In this document: positions 39,273 through 48,859 of the stretch, piece after piece
Position numbering within the stretch: position 1 is the first letter of the stretch
How the letters are laid out: the number at the start of each line of letters is the position of its first letter
NCBI RefSeq assembly: GCF_000210295.1
Contig: NC_026742.1
Span: forward strand, 496,001 to 560,000
Reading direction: 5' to 3'
DNA: 64,000 nt
DNA from: Trypanosoma brucei gambiense DAL972
Taxonomy: Eukaryota; Euglenozoa; Kinetoplastea; Trypanosomatida; Trypanosomatidae
The notes under the pieces: model-generated
Seen by the model: only the letters and a program-made list of their open reading frames with translations
Databases searched by the model: none
What the model was told of the DNA's origin: nothing
Translations under genes and position numbers: made by a program

Positions 39273-41780
39273 ATGTCCATGCTCTGTTTGGCACAGTGGG
39301 CACTACTGTTGGTGTTGTGTCTGGTTGGTTGTTGCTGCACCGTGAGTGGAGGATCAGAAGTTTTGGCCGTAGACATTGGAGCTGACTGGGTGAAGGGTGC
39401 CACACGTGTGATTGGAGGCAGCACCGCCCCGCGGGCCAGCATAGTACTCAATGATCAGACAAACCGTAAGAGCCCACAATGTATCGCCTTTCGTATTGTG
39501 CCCAACGCCGGAAACGACACGTTGCGCAGCGTCGAGCGCTTATTTGCAGAGGAGGCTCGTTCTTTGGAACCACGCTTCCCCCAGCAGTCCATTTGCGGCC
39601 CTTCGCTACTCGCAGGACTGATCGTTTCGAAGGAAATCTCTGCGGGACAGAAAAATCACGAACAAACAGGTAATCAAAGGTCGGAACGTGAAGGTGTCAT
39701 CTCTTTTAGTGATACCGATAGGTTTACGTATGTGGTTGTGCCGCAAATTCGCCGCAAGTCTGCGGTGGTTCGTATCACTCCGGGTGGTAGCAGTGAAGGT
39801 ACAACCACCGCACCAATAGAGTTCACTGTGGAGGAGTTGATTGGAATGATTTTGGGACACATGAAACGGTCTGCGGAACGTTCGCTGGATGGTGCGCCGG
39901 TGCGACACCTTGTGTTGGTTGTGCCGACCTCCTCCAGTTTGGCGTACCGTCAAGCCATGGTTGACGCTGCTGCCGTGGTGGGTTTGCGAACTATCCGCCT
40001 CGTGCATGGTTCTGCAGCAGCTGCAACGCAGCTTGCACACCTCAATACAGAGACTTTATTTCGTGGTCATCCCTCCAACACAACTGAGAGAAAATATGCA
40101 ATGATATACGACATGGGTAGTTCCAAAACCGAGGTGGCCGTGTTTCGTTTTACCCCTGCTACCGCACGTGACGACTTTGGGACAGTTACTCTGGTGGCTT
40201 CCGCTACAAACCATACGCTGGGAGGCAGGTCGTTCGACCGCTGTCTTGCACGTTATGTGGAGAGAAATTTGTTCCCCGCCGCGAAGCCAACACCGGTCAC
40301 GCCGGTACTAGACAGAAAACCGGTTACAGCCACCACTCGGCGCGCAGTGGTTAGCCTGCTACGCGCCGTCAACGCGGCGAGGGAGCGGTTGTCGGTAAAT
40401 CAAAATGTTCCTTTTGTTGTGCCCGGCGTTCGTGAAGACGGGGGCGACTTCATCGCAAATATTTCTCGTGCGCAGTTCGAAGAAGCCTGTGGTGAATTGT
40501 TTAACGAGGCAGTACGGCTTCGTGACCACGCCATTACGCAGACGAATGGTACGGTGCGGTCACTCAGTGAGTTGGTGCGCCTTGAACTAATTGGTGGTGC
40601 CACACGTATGCCAAAACTGCAGGAACGGTTGAGTGAAGGTTACGGTAAACCGGCGGATAGAACTCTTAACAGTGATGAGGCAGTTGTCTCAGGAGCGGCA
40701 CTGATGATCCACGACACCCTCAGCCGAATTCGCGTTATGGAGTCCTTGACAAATGATATCTACTTCACTGCCTCACCCCCGATTAAGGAATCAAATGAAA
40801 CCAAGCCTCATCGTAACCTTCTGTTTGCCAAGCGGAACACCACCGTTCCGGCAGCCCGGTCGCTAATATTTCCAAACCGCACAGCCGACTTCACACTAAC
40901 GCTTCACGACGGTAACGGACGCTACTCGCGTTCTGTGCTAGTGAGTGGTGTGAGTGGGAGCATGAATGCTGCGCGCGAGAAGGAAAAGGAAATGAGTACC
41001 GAAAGAGCGAACAAAGTTACCAAAACTTCTGTGGTCCTCCGCCAGGTAGAGGTGGTGGTGGAGGTGGTGCTCAGTAGAAGCGGGCTGCCCTATGTGGCCG
41101 GTTCGTACGTCCACGCTAGATACGCGGAGCAGGTGATTGTGCTACCTTCGGTGAAAAAGACTGGGGATAACGAAACTACGGCACAAAAGGACGAGAACAA
41201 CAATCCGTCTCAAAACGAAACTGACACGACGAGTACCATTAGCCCCGGGAGGGAAAAGAGAAGTGGGGGTTCTCCGTCTGCAGCAAATTCTAATAGCGCG
41301 AAAATGCAAAACTCCAGAGCAGATGAAGCAAAAGAGAATGAGACCCCAACCGGTGACGAAATCCTGGAAGTCAATGAGAGGGATGCAGGAACTGGTGGGA
41401 AGAATAACAATGCAAAAGTGAGGCATTTTGCACTTCGCTTTCCGTTGAACAATACTCCAGCACCTTCCTCAACTTCGCAAGGCGGTGTGAACATGAACAA
41501 AGAGGAGGCCCTTGCAGCGCGGAACCGCCTTCGTGCACTTCAGCGCCTTGACGACGAGCGGTTGCGGCGTAGTGGTCTGCTTAATGACGTCGAGTCCCTG
41601 CTCCTTCATTACAAGTCCCTTGATGCCTGGTCTACGCAGCAAAGCGATGATAACTCGAATGACTGGCGGTCCGTTGTGAAGGACGTGTCACGGTGGTTTG
41701 ATGAAGTTGGGGGCGACGTTGACGTGACAGAGTTGCAGAAGCAATATCAACGTCTGAAGGACCTAAAGCTCGGTGAGTGA
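39273..41780 (+). CDS. GRP170/HYOU1/LHS1-like Hsp70-superfamily chaperone of the ER
   Basis: 835 residues. Residues 1-27 form a clear signal peptide (MSMLCLAQWALLLVLCLVGC then CCTVSGG). The mature protein begins with the Hsp70-fold ATPase: VLAVDIGADWVKGATRV (about 30-46), YAMIYDMGSSKTEVAVFRF (phosphate 2 region, about 275) and LELIGGATRMPKLQERL (adenosine region, about 438). The VDIGADWVK form of the first motif is typical of the ER GRP170 class, which acts as nucleotide exchange factor for BiP. A beta domain follows, then a long Asn/Glu/Ser/Thr-rich insertion (about 628-715) and a helical C-terminus. Many N-glycosylation sequons. It ends KLGE with no KDEL-type or MDDL-type ER retrieval signal. 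Confidence 0.88.
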   Translation: MSMLCLAQWALLLVLCLVGCCCTVSGGSEVLAVDIGADWVKGATRVIGGSTAPRASIVLNDQTNRKSPQCIAFRIVPNAGNDTLRSVERLFAEEARSLEPRFPQQSICGPSLLAGLIVSKEISAGQKNHEQTGNQRSEREGVISFSDTDRFTYVVVPQIRRKSAVVRITPGGSSEGTTTAPIEFTVEELIGMILGHMKRSAERSLDGAPVRHLVLVVPTSSSLAYRQAMVDAAAVVGLRTIRLVHGSAAAATQLAHLNTETLFRGHPSNTTERKYAMIYDMGSSKTEVAVFRFTPATARDDFGTVTLVASATNHTLGGRSFDRCLARYVERNLFPAAKPTPVTPVLDRKPVTATTRRAVVSLLRAVNAARERLSVNQNVPFVVPGVREDGGDFIANISRAQFEEACGELFNEAVRLRDHAITQTNGTVRSLSELVRLELIGGATRMPKLQERLSEGYGKPADRTLNSDEAVVSGAALMIHDTLSRIRVMESLTNDIYFTASPPIKESNETKPHRNLLFAKRNTTVPAARSLIFPNRTADFTLTLHDGNGRYSRSVLVSGVSGSMNAAREKEKEMSTERANKVTKTSVVLRQVEVVVEVVLSRSGLPYVAGSYVHARYAEQVIVLPSVKKTGDNETTAQKDENNNPSQNETDTTSTISPGREKRSGGSPSAANSNSAKMQNSRADEAKENETPTGDEILEVNERDAGTGGKNNNAKVRHFALRFPLNNTPAPSSTSQGGVNMNKEEALAARNRLRALQRLDDERLRRSGLLNDVESLLLHYKSLDAWSTQQSDDNSNDWRSVVKDVSRWFDEVGGDVDVTELQKQYQRLKDLKLGE

Positions 41781-42669
41781 GCCCCCTACACCTACACATA
41801 CACGCACACACACACTCACTCACTCTGTTCACTTTTCAGGGACCTTTCGCGTGCCAGCCTCAGTGACGTACTTACGAAAGAAGGGAAGTGTCGGACTTCA
41901 TGCTGATATTATTGGTAGAGCTTGCTAGCATGGTACATGACAGGACGGCATATGTCCCTTGCGATCGTTAGGTGAGGGGAGGAAAAAAAAAAATGGAGTA
42001 ACAAAGGTTTTTACTATGTGGGAATCTCGGGCTCTAGCATTTGCTTGGTTCCTACATTTGTATTGTGCGTGTTGGCTCCGTTGCTTCTCCCCGCTTGCAC
42101 TTTAATTCTCAAGTATCCTCCCTGAGTTTGGGTCATGCTTAAGTGTTTTTTAAGCAACAGTTTGCCATAGAAGCTGGTTATGTTGTGCGTTTTTTTCTTT
42201 TCATTCAATTAACCAGCTCCCATGGACCCATAACTTCTACTGTGTCTTACTGTTTCACATACTTTAAAAACACCCTATATTCCACCCACGCTGCCCAACG
42301 CCAGTTACAATGTTTCTTTTTTGCGTCTTTTGATTTCATTACTGCTAAACTGTCATTGTTGAAACCCTCTCTCTTTTCGCTTTTTTTTTTTTGTGTGTGT
42401 GTGTATGTTTGCAGATTACCGATAATAGGTGGGAAGAAGCAGGCACAAACAGGAGGTGGTCGAAGAAAAGATTAGGAAACATCTCCTCATCGCAGCTCTT
42501 TATTACTGTCTTTTCTTTTGAGCCGCAGTTTACACCTGTATTCCTCTGTTTTCGTTTAACTCCGGAGGTAACACAGGCGTGTCATTAGATTCGGAAAGAG
42601 GCAAAACTAGTACGTGTCCGTAGCGGCAATTTTTTTTTTTTTGTGTGTGCGAGGGCCTAACAACAACAA
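41781..42669 (+). other. Intergenic region
   Basis: 3' UTR of the chaperone gene with a short CA run (about 41800-41822) and the leader of the peptidase gene. No gene seen. Confidence 0.6.
42371..42414 (+). promoter_or_regulatory. Predicted trans-splice acceptor for the M16 peptidase gene
   Basis: Pyrimidine-rich T12 tract followed by a GT run and tttgcAG (AG 42413-42414). The next ATG is the start codon at 42670. A second T-run at 42631-42642 lacks a good AG close by. Confidence 0.45.
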
Positions 42670-44103
42670 ATGTTTCGTCCATCCTTTTGCAGATGTCTTC
42701 CCGTGCTGAACTGCACGCTGAGCGCTCCTCAATGTGCTGCTGCGATTGACCGTTGCACACCGGTTGTTTACTCTTCACTTCCCAACGGATGTCGTGTGGC
42801 CACCGAATATTTGCCAAATTGTCAGTTTGCCACCGTTGGGGTGTGGATTGACGCAGGCAGTCGCTTCGAGGATATTAACAACAACGGCGTTGCGCACTTT
42901 CTTGAACACATGAACTTCAAAGGCACTGCAAAGTACTCCAAGCGTGCCGTGGAAGATCTCTTCGAGCATAGGGGGGCCCACTTCAATGCATACACTTCGC
43001 GTGACCGAACAGCATATTACGTGAAGGCGTTCAAATATGATGTGGAGAAAATGATTGATGTTGTCTCGGATTTACTGCAAAACGGCAGATACGACCCAAG
43101 CGATGTCGAGTTGGAGAGGCCGACAATCCTAGCCGAGATGCGGGAGGTGGAGGAGCTGGTGGATGAAGTGCTCATGGATAACCTCCATCAGGCAGCTTAC
43201 GACCCGGCACACTGCGGGCTTCCGCTCACTATTCTAGGCCCTGTGGAAAACATTTCCTCCCGCATAAACCGTGACATGATACAGGAGTTTGTTCGGGTGC
43301 ACTACACCGGCCCGCGCATGTCTTTCATTAGTTCCGGTGGCATCCATCCAGATGAAGCACATAGGCTTGCCGAGAAGTTCTTTGGAAACCTCCCTGCAGC
43401 GAACAACTCCCCACTGCTGCAGTCACAATACCGGGGTGGTTACACCGTGATGTGGAACGAACAAATGGCCACGGCAAATACCGCTTTCGCGTATCCTATA
43501 TGCGGGGCCATACACGACGACAGCTACGCACTACAGTTAGTTCATAACGTTATTGGGCAAGTGCGTGAAGGACAACATGACCAATTTGCTCATCAGCGAC
43601 TGAACCCGCGGCTCCCGTGGGAAAAGTTGTCAAACCTGGTCCAGCTGCGACCTTTCTATACTCCATACAAAGAGACTAGTCTCCTTGGGTATCAGTTAGT
43701 TACTATGCGCACGGCAGTCGCTGACGCCAACGGCGGTGTTCAGCGAGATGAGAGCCAGACTGTGTTGCTGGATCACATGCTAAAGTTGTTTAATGAGCTG
43801 TCTACCAAAGCTGTTGACGCTGCACTCCTCGAGGAGGCAAAAAGTGAGTATAAGTCATCGGTTATGATGATGCGAGACAGCACAACAAATAGCGCGGAGG
43901 ACTTGGGTCGGCAGATGATTCACCTTGGTCGACGCGTGCCTCTGCGGGAGGTGTTCGAGCGAGTGGATGCCGTCACTCCAGCAGTGTTTCGTGACACATT
44001 AGCGAAGTACGTACAAGCGGTTCAACCTACAGTTTCGTACATTGGTTCGGCCTCCGCTGTCCCTCGATTTGACGCCCTCACACAAGTAAAGCACATACTT
44101 TGA
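42670..44103 (+). CDS. Mitochondrial processing peptidase beta-type subunit (M16 metallopeptidase)
   Basis: 477 residues, the usual M16B length. The zinc motif is intact: His76-Phe-Leu-Glu79-His80, with the third ligand Glu156 in ILAEMREVEE, 76 residues after His80, as in active members. The family LLxY/Gly-rich region is less clear. N-terminus MFRPSFCRCLPVLNC is a plausible mitochondrial presequence. The intact site fits the catalytic MPP beta subunit, which removes presequences in the matrix. The alternative is a cytochrome bc1 core subunit, which in several protists also keeps the motif; sequence alone read by eye does not settle this. It is the first ATG after the predicted acceptor. Confidence 0.88.
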   Translation: MFRPSFCRCLPVLNCTLSAPQCAAAIDRCTPVVYSSLPNGCRVATEYLPNCQFATVGVWIDAGSRFEDINNNGVAHFLEHMNFKGTAKYSKRAVEDLFEHRGAHFNAYTSRDRTAYYVKAFKYDVEKMIDVVSDLLQNGRYDPSDVELERPTILAEMREVEELVDEVLMDNLHQAAYDPAHCGLPLTILGPVENISSRINRDMIQEFVRVHYTGPRMSFISSGGIHPDEAHRLAEKFFGNLPAANNSPLLQSQYRGGYTVMWNEQMATANTAFAYPICGAIHDDSYALQLVHNVIGQVREGQHDQFAHQRLNPRLPWEKLSNLVQLRPFYTPYKETSLLGYQLVTMRTAVADANGGVQRDESQTVLLDHMLKLFNELSTKAVDAALLEEAKSEYKSSVMMMRDSTTNSAEDLGRQMIHLGRRVPLREVFERVDAVTPAVFRDTLAKYVQAVQPTVSYIGSASAVPRFDALTQVKHIL

Positions 44104-44934
44104 TGGAATCGGCGCCGCTGAATGAGGCGGTATGAGCCTGACTTCGAGGTGGAAAAGGTGAGGGAGAGGAAAATGATGAAATAAGGTGCGGAAGAACGAA
44201 TAATAGCAACTGTGGTGTTGTAAAGGATGGTGGAAGAAAGCCGCACACGTGGACAAGTACGTGGGTTTGCCTTGTGACGTGGCAGAACAACTACGAAGGC
44301 TGATAATTAGGTATTTTGGTGTCTGTGAAGAAGTGAGAAGGCAACGGTGGCAGAACTGCGGCTGAAGGAAGGGGAGTGAGTTGAATATCAGTGGAGGTGG
44401 AGGAGAAAGAGGAGCCCCGGTCCGGTTGCGCACAGTTTTCTTTTGAAGGAACACTAACATATGTTGAACCACCTTGTCTGGTCACTAACGTCATCTCTTG
44501 GTGGTTCCTCGTTACTGCGTTAAAGCGGCACCCCGTCTGCCAGACCCTGTACCTCTTGTTTTCGTTCGAACTGAATTTATAGCGGCCTACAGCTCAGTTT
44601 TATTTACTAGTAGGCTACCGTGCGATTTCCATAACTTTTCTTTTTTTTTAAAAAAAAAGTGCTTTCAGTCATATTGATACACTCGTTGCATCTCCTTCCA
44701 CATTCTGGCCATTCTGTGTGCTCGTGTGGGGAAGTTGGGTTACATGTTGAGTTAGCTGGATCAGCTGTCACAGACTAGCGCTTTTTTCATCGACAAAAAG
44801 AGCAGTGTAGGCTCCACATTGTGTAAAAATATAGCAGAAAGGTGCTTACACCAAGAAGAAAGGACAGGATAGGCGAGACACCGTAAAATCTGGGAAGTGT
44901 AAGAAGATAAGGAAAGCCTAGCCGCCGTGCATGT
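44104..44934 (+). other. Intergenic region before the ORC2-like gene
   Basis: Contains a purine-rich stretch (44150-44420), a perfect T9A9 palindrome at 44641-44658 and several weak acceptor candidates. A short upstream ORF (44931-44948) overlaps the following start codon. No gene seen. Confidence 0.55.
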
Positions 44935-47900
44935 ATGAAGCGGGATGAACTGTTTGCTGCTTTGCAGGAAATACCGTGGGTTCCATGCCCGGAAAGTGAG
45001 GGTCGTCCACGCTACCGAGCAGCAGAAGCATTTCACTGCACATTTTGTGCATACACTGTTTGCGCTCGGTGTTATGACGCCATTCCGTCGTCCCTTCTCT
45101 CATTGGCAACCACAACAACTAGTGGCGGCACCGGCGGTGAAGGTGGCGCTGCGACAAACTCAGAAAAGAGTCTTGCCGACAGGACACCCACCCAAGCGTT
45201 TACTCCAAACTCACGCGGGAGTGACACACCTAACAGTGCCGACGACTTCATGAAACCCCGCTGTTTTTTGTGTCGCTCGGGGGTTCTCGAGAAGGAATCT
45301 GTGCCCGTGTTCGAATGGACATGTGAGGGTCCACGTCCTCCACGTCGACTCACTCGAGGTCAAGGGGCATCGTATGATGTGGATGTGGTTCAGCGTTACT
45401 ACACCATGAAGGAGCAACGTGAGAAGAGAGCCCAATCGCAAGCACCGCTAACGGCTCAGTTTCTCGGCACAGAACCGTCGCCCACCGAGTTTGGTGGCAA
45501 CATCGGTGTGCCTCCGGAGGCGTCTCGCACTGGAGTGTTGGGTCGGCGGCCGTTCTGTGAGGAGGGTTGTAGTTTTTCGTGTGTTGTGCAGAACCCAAGG
45601 TTGGAGCAATCGCTAGTATGGTGTGGCGTGAATCGGCAGCTGCGGGAGTCCCACCCCTCCATCACAGGGGAAGAGACCATTACACCGTTGCACACGATTC
45701 GCTGTCCACCTACTCTCCCAGGGTTACCTCCGCATAAGCTCCGGGTGCACATTCCATATGGCTCGTATGGCATTCATAAGATCCATGCAGTGGCGCTGTA
45801 CGTCACCGAGGACATCTACCGGAGAGCTACAGCGAGGTCGGGGTCGCCTCGACCTGTTGTCAAATCACCAGGAGGTCGACGGATGGAACAGGGGCACCCA
45901 CAGCGAGATGGGCAGTTGATGGCGGTTAAGGAGCTGCCACGCAACACCGTACGCCCGTTGCTCGTTGTCGACGTACTGCATCGTACCGCCACCAGCGATC
46001 CGGTGAGGAATCTTTTGCCAACGCAATGGCTTCCGGAGCATATGCGACGTCCACCTAGCAGAATCTGCTCGCCTAGAAGAGAAAATAGTATCACGGAGAC
46101 GGCGGGGTGTGTTGGCTCAGGTGGGACAGAGGGGAACGAAGGTGAGGGTCAGAATAATGGAACTGAAACTAAAGGCAACGCAGAGCCTCCTGTTATGGGG
46201 GAAGGTGAACCTCACTTGACGTGGCCAGAGGGGATCCGATGCGAGGAACTGTTGCTAGCGGTTGACTATCTACTACAGGGCCGTTCCGTAGCTGTGTACG
46301 GAATTGCATCAAAATACTTTTTTCTTCGCCACGTTGCGCAATCCGCCGAGTTAAGAAATTTGGGAGTAGCCTTTGTGGATGGCTACCGCTCTTCTGCAAA
46401 CCGTGTGACTCGGCAGCTGCGGGAAATTAGCAAGCAATTGCAGGAACAGCGTCATATCGTAGAAAAGGAGGTGCTGCGCAACCTCGTTTTTCGTGGAGGG
46501 GACTGTGATCCGTTTCTGCGTATCAGTCGTTCGCAAGCACCGTCGCGGGATGAATGCGGAAACCCGTCTGATCAATGTTATTTGGTGGTTTCCTCCTCAA
46601 CATCTTCGGAGTCGTCGCGAAGTCGCTCTTACCGCTCCCCTGTGAGAGACGTTTCGGTCGCGATGATGGGCGGTTCCACCGAAAAAAGGCGAGAAAATAT
46701 GGGACTAAAAGTGGGAGATCCTGGTTGTTGTGACTTAACTGCAGCCAAAACATTAAAGGCGACTACCCCACAGCGCAAGGAGAGCATGACTGTGTGTTCC
46801 CCCGCACCCATTTCGATGAAGCGAGAACGGTCCGTGATGCTTGTGCAGGATGGCGGGCACTCTGATATTAAGAGAACTACTCAGCAAACTGCGCAGGGTT
46901 CGAAAAGACGGTGCGGAGAAAAAGTGTGTGACGCTGCCGGAACGGGTGGGTGGCGCCAAACTCATCCCGAGGCTGTGGAAACCAGCAGAAAAGTGCGGCT
47001 GTGGCTGCGACGGTATTACCTGAGCGAGGTATCAGACTGGAATTACAGCGTACCTTTATATGAAACTCCTTGTGGTGAGCGGCGATGCCGGGAAACGGAA
47101 ACGGCCGTAACGTCGGTTCCGCTATCGGAGAGTGAAAACACTTGCCTGCAACCACGGTATACGGTTTCATCTCCAGACATCATGCGCCGGCTTCGTGTCG
47201 AATGCGGCGCTCCCCTCCGTTCGTGCGTGCAGTGGAAGTCGCTTCCATCCTACACAGCTCAGATGCTCACGGGGGGACTTGCTGCACAATCTGCCAATCC
47301 TCCAGTTCATTATAGCGACTATGTTCCGAGGTTGATCCTAGTAGTGCATGGCATAGACGAACTCGACCCACCACTTCTGGTAGAGCTTCAGAACATTGCA
47401 CGTGACCATCCCAATCGTGTAATGTTGCTGTGCTCATTCGACGATCCAAACTGGGCCATGTCAAACAGTGCGGCGCAGTTGGAGCCGTTTCGATTGGCGT
47501 ATGTACACCTCCGCTCGATGTTGCTTCCACGGGTGCATGAAATGGCATGTGTTAAAAGTCTCACGTTGCTCACAGACCTTGAGGCAGCAGCAGCAGGGGG
47601 GAAAAGGTTTGGTCATCACGGGTTAAGAGGAAGTCTTGGCCCTGGGACCTCTTTACCACTTCAAGACACCATTAGACGTATACTTTTTAGCCTTCCCGCC
47701 ACGTTTACTGATGTCTTACGATGCATGATTGAGCGACAGGAAGCGTCGGGCGAAAATGTCTTCGTTCCCATGAGCCTCCACCAGCAACACTTCGACGATC
47801 GAGGAATGATGATTTCAGTGGGCCGCCTCAGAGCGATTGAACGGGAACTAACATCCAATCGGCTGGCTGTGTTTGATGCAGCAGAAAATAAATTGATGAT

Positions 47901-47994
47901 TCCTCAACACAAAAAACTGCTGCGGGTGTTGGAGGAAGTCGCGGAACAGAGACAAAACACTCGGTCAAACGGTGGAGCTCCAGTGGAGGCATAA
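44935..47994 (+). CDS. ORC2-like origin recognition protein with Cys-rich N-terminus
   Basis: 1019 residues, nearly twice the length of human ORC2. The AAA-like start ELLLAVDYLLQGRSVAVYGIASK (about 440-458) matches ORC2's region ending VLYGLGSKRDLL; LILVVHGIDELDPPLLVELQ (about 801-820) matches its LLIHNLDS segment; VMLLCSFDDPNWA matches IYLIASIDHLNAP. The C-terminal winged-helix block runs collinearly: SLPLQDTIRRILFSLPATF, VFVPMSLHQQHF, LRAIERELTSNRL, KLMIPQHKKLLRVLEEV (about 905-1005). Between the two AAA halves lies a roughly 270-residue Ser/Arg/Lys-rich insertion. The N-terminus has Cys35-X2-Cys38-X4-Cys43-X2-Cys46 and later Cys110-X2-Cys113, a probable zinc module not present in human ORC2. 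The assignment is from motif order recalled from memory, hence the moderate confidence. Confidence 0.7.
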   Translation: MKRDELFAALQEIPWVPCPESEGRPRYRAAEAFHCTFCAYTVCARCYDAIPSSLLSLATTTTSGGTGGEGGAATNSEKSLADRTPTQAFTPNSRGSDTPNSADDFMKPRCFLCRSGVLEKESVPVFEWTCEGPRPPRRLTRGQGASYDVDVVQRYYTMKEQREKRAQSQAPLTAQFLGTEPSPTEFGGNIGVPPEASRTGVLGRRPFCEEGCSFSCVVQNPRLEQSLVWCGVNRQLRESHPSITGEETITPLHTIRCPPTLPGLPPHKLRVHIPYGSYGIHKIHAVALYVTEDIYRRATARSGSPRPVVKSPGGRRMEQGHPQRDGQLMAVKELPRNTVRPLLVVDVLHRTATSDPVRNLLPTQWLPEHMRRPPSRICSPRRENSITETAGCVGSGGTEGNEGEGQNNGTETKGNAEPPVMGEGEPHLTWPEGIRCEELLLAVDYLLQGRSVAVYGIASKYFFLRHVAQSAELRNLGVAFVDGYRSSANRVTRQLREISKQLQEQRHIVEKEVLRNLVFRGGDCDPFLRISRSQAPSRDECGNPSDQCYLVVSSSTSSESSRSRSYRSPVRDVSVAMMGGSTEKRRENMGLKVGDPGCCDLTAAKTLKATTPQRKESMTVCSPAPISMKRERSVMLVQDGGHSDIKRTTQQTAQGSKRRCGEKVCDAAGTGGWRQTHPEAVETSRKVRLWLRRYYLSEVSDWNYSVPLYETPCGERRCRETETAVTSVPLSESENTCLQPRYTVSSPDIMRRLRVECGAPLRSCVQWKSLPSYTAQMLTGGLAAQSANPPVHYSDYVPRLILVVHGIDELDPPLLVELQNIARDHPNRVMLLCSFDDPNWAMSNSAAQLEPFRLAYVHLRSMLLPRVHEMACVKSLTLLTDLEAAAAGGKRFGHHGLRGSLGPGTSLPLQDTIRRILFSLPATFTDVLRCMIERQEASGENVFVPMSLHQQHFDDRGMMISVGRLRAIERELTSNRLAVFDAAENKLMIPQHKKLLRVLEEVAEQRQNTRSNGGAPVEA

Positions 47995-48478
47995 GTTGAT
48001 CATTTGTTGTACCGTCCCCAATGGTTCCCAACAGCTGTACCAACATACGTTTTCCATATGAATAACCAAAAGCACCCACAGATACATGTTCATCTACATA
48101 TCCATATATACACATATATGCATATATAGGTGTTTGTATCCATCACGCCTATCACTGAGTCGTCACGTACCCCTCAGCGTATCGCAATTTATTTTTATTT
48201 TTTTTGCTCCCTGGTGGGGCATTTGTTCGCAGCGAGCTGTTTTCCGTCACCATTTACTCCTCTTTTTGTTCTTGTCTTTTCTTTTTCCCCCTACACGAAA
48301 CTTTGTCTTTCATGTGTAAACGTACAAACGTGAGGAGTTGATTAAATAAAAGGTTCACTACCCTGAACAAAGTGAGAAAGCACCCGTATAAGGAAGACCG
48401 CAACGGGGGGAAACGGGGTACATTTCTGGTGAGAGGGATATTATATATATATATATATATATTAATTTATTTTTTGAA
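47995..48478 (+). other. Intergenic region
   Basis: Contains an AT-rich run near 48100-48128 (catatatatacaca type) and an (AT)n microsatellite at 48441-48463, which lies only about 15 bases before the next start codon. No gene seen. Confidence 0.55.
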
Positions 48479-48859
48479 ATGTTTGTAATGAAGTTACTGG
48501 ATGCACTAGCAGACGCAGCCGTTCTGCTAATGTTCAACGTTAGCCCAACCAACTCAGGAAGTGATAACGACGAAGAAGAGGAAACCGTCGAACAACACTT
48601 TGTTGAACCAAACAATATAAGTTATATGGAGCGTCACACGGCATATGCAACGGGACCATTGGATATCGACGGCGGCAGCAGCGATAGCAATTGCGTTTTA
48701 ACAGCACCAAGTATGACAGTGACGACGTCAGCAGATGGCAGTAGCTTCGTCCAACTGACGGAAGAGGATATGCAACTTATGCCCGAGGAGCAGTCAATCA
48801 GTGGCGGGAGCTATGACGAGACACGCACTCCCGAATCGGTCAATGTGGTAAACTCTTGA
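48479..48859 (+). CDS. Small acidic protein, 126 residues, unrecognised
   Basis: No family recognised. Residues 1-20 (MFVMKLLDALADAAVLLMFN) form an amphipathic or weakly hydrophobic helix; the rest is Ser/Thr/Asp/Glu-rich with DNDEEEETVEQ at about 29-39 and no cysteine-rich motif. The codon composition (mixed, G/C in third positions, not T-rich) sets it apart from the spacer and speaks for a real gene. Met4 at 48488 is an alternative start. No ATG occurs in the ~105 bases upstream. The position directly after an AT microsatellite is odd. Confidence 0.5.
   Translation: MFVMKLLDALADAAVLLMFNVSPTNSGSDNDEEEETVEQHFVEPNNISYMERHTAYATGPLDIDGGSSDSNCVLTAPSMTVTTSADGSSFVQLTEEDMQLMPEEQSISGGSYDETRTPESVNVVNS

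Noticed and set aside
48100..48130. Possible second short gene near the AT run after the ORC2-like gene
   Set aside because: Frames here are made of Ile/Tyr/His repeats from (catata)n-like DNA.
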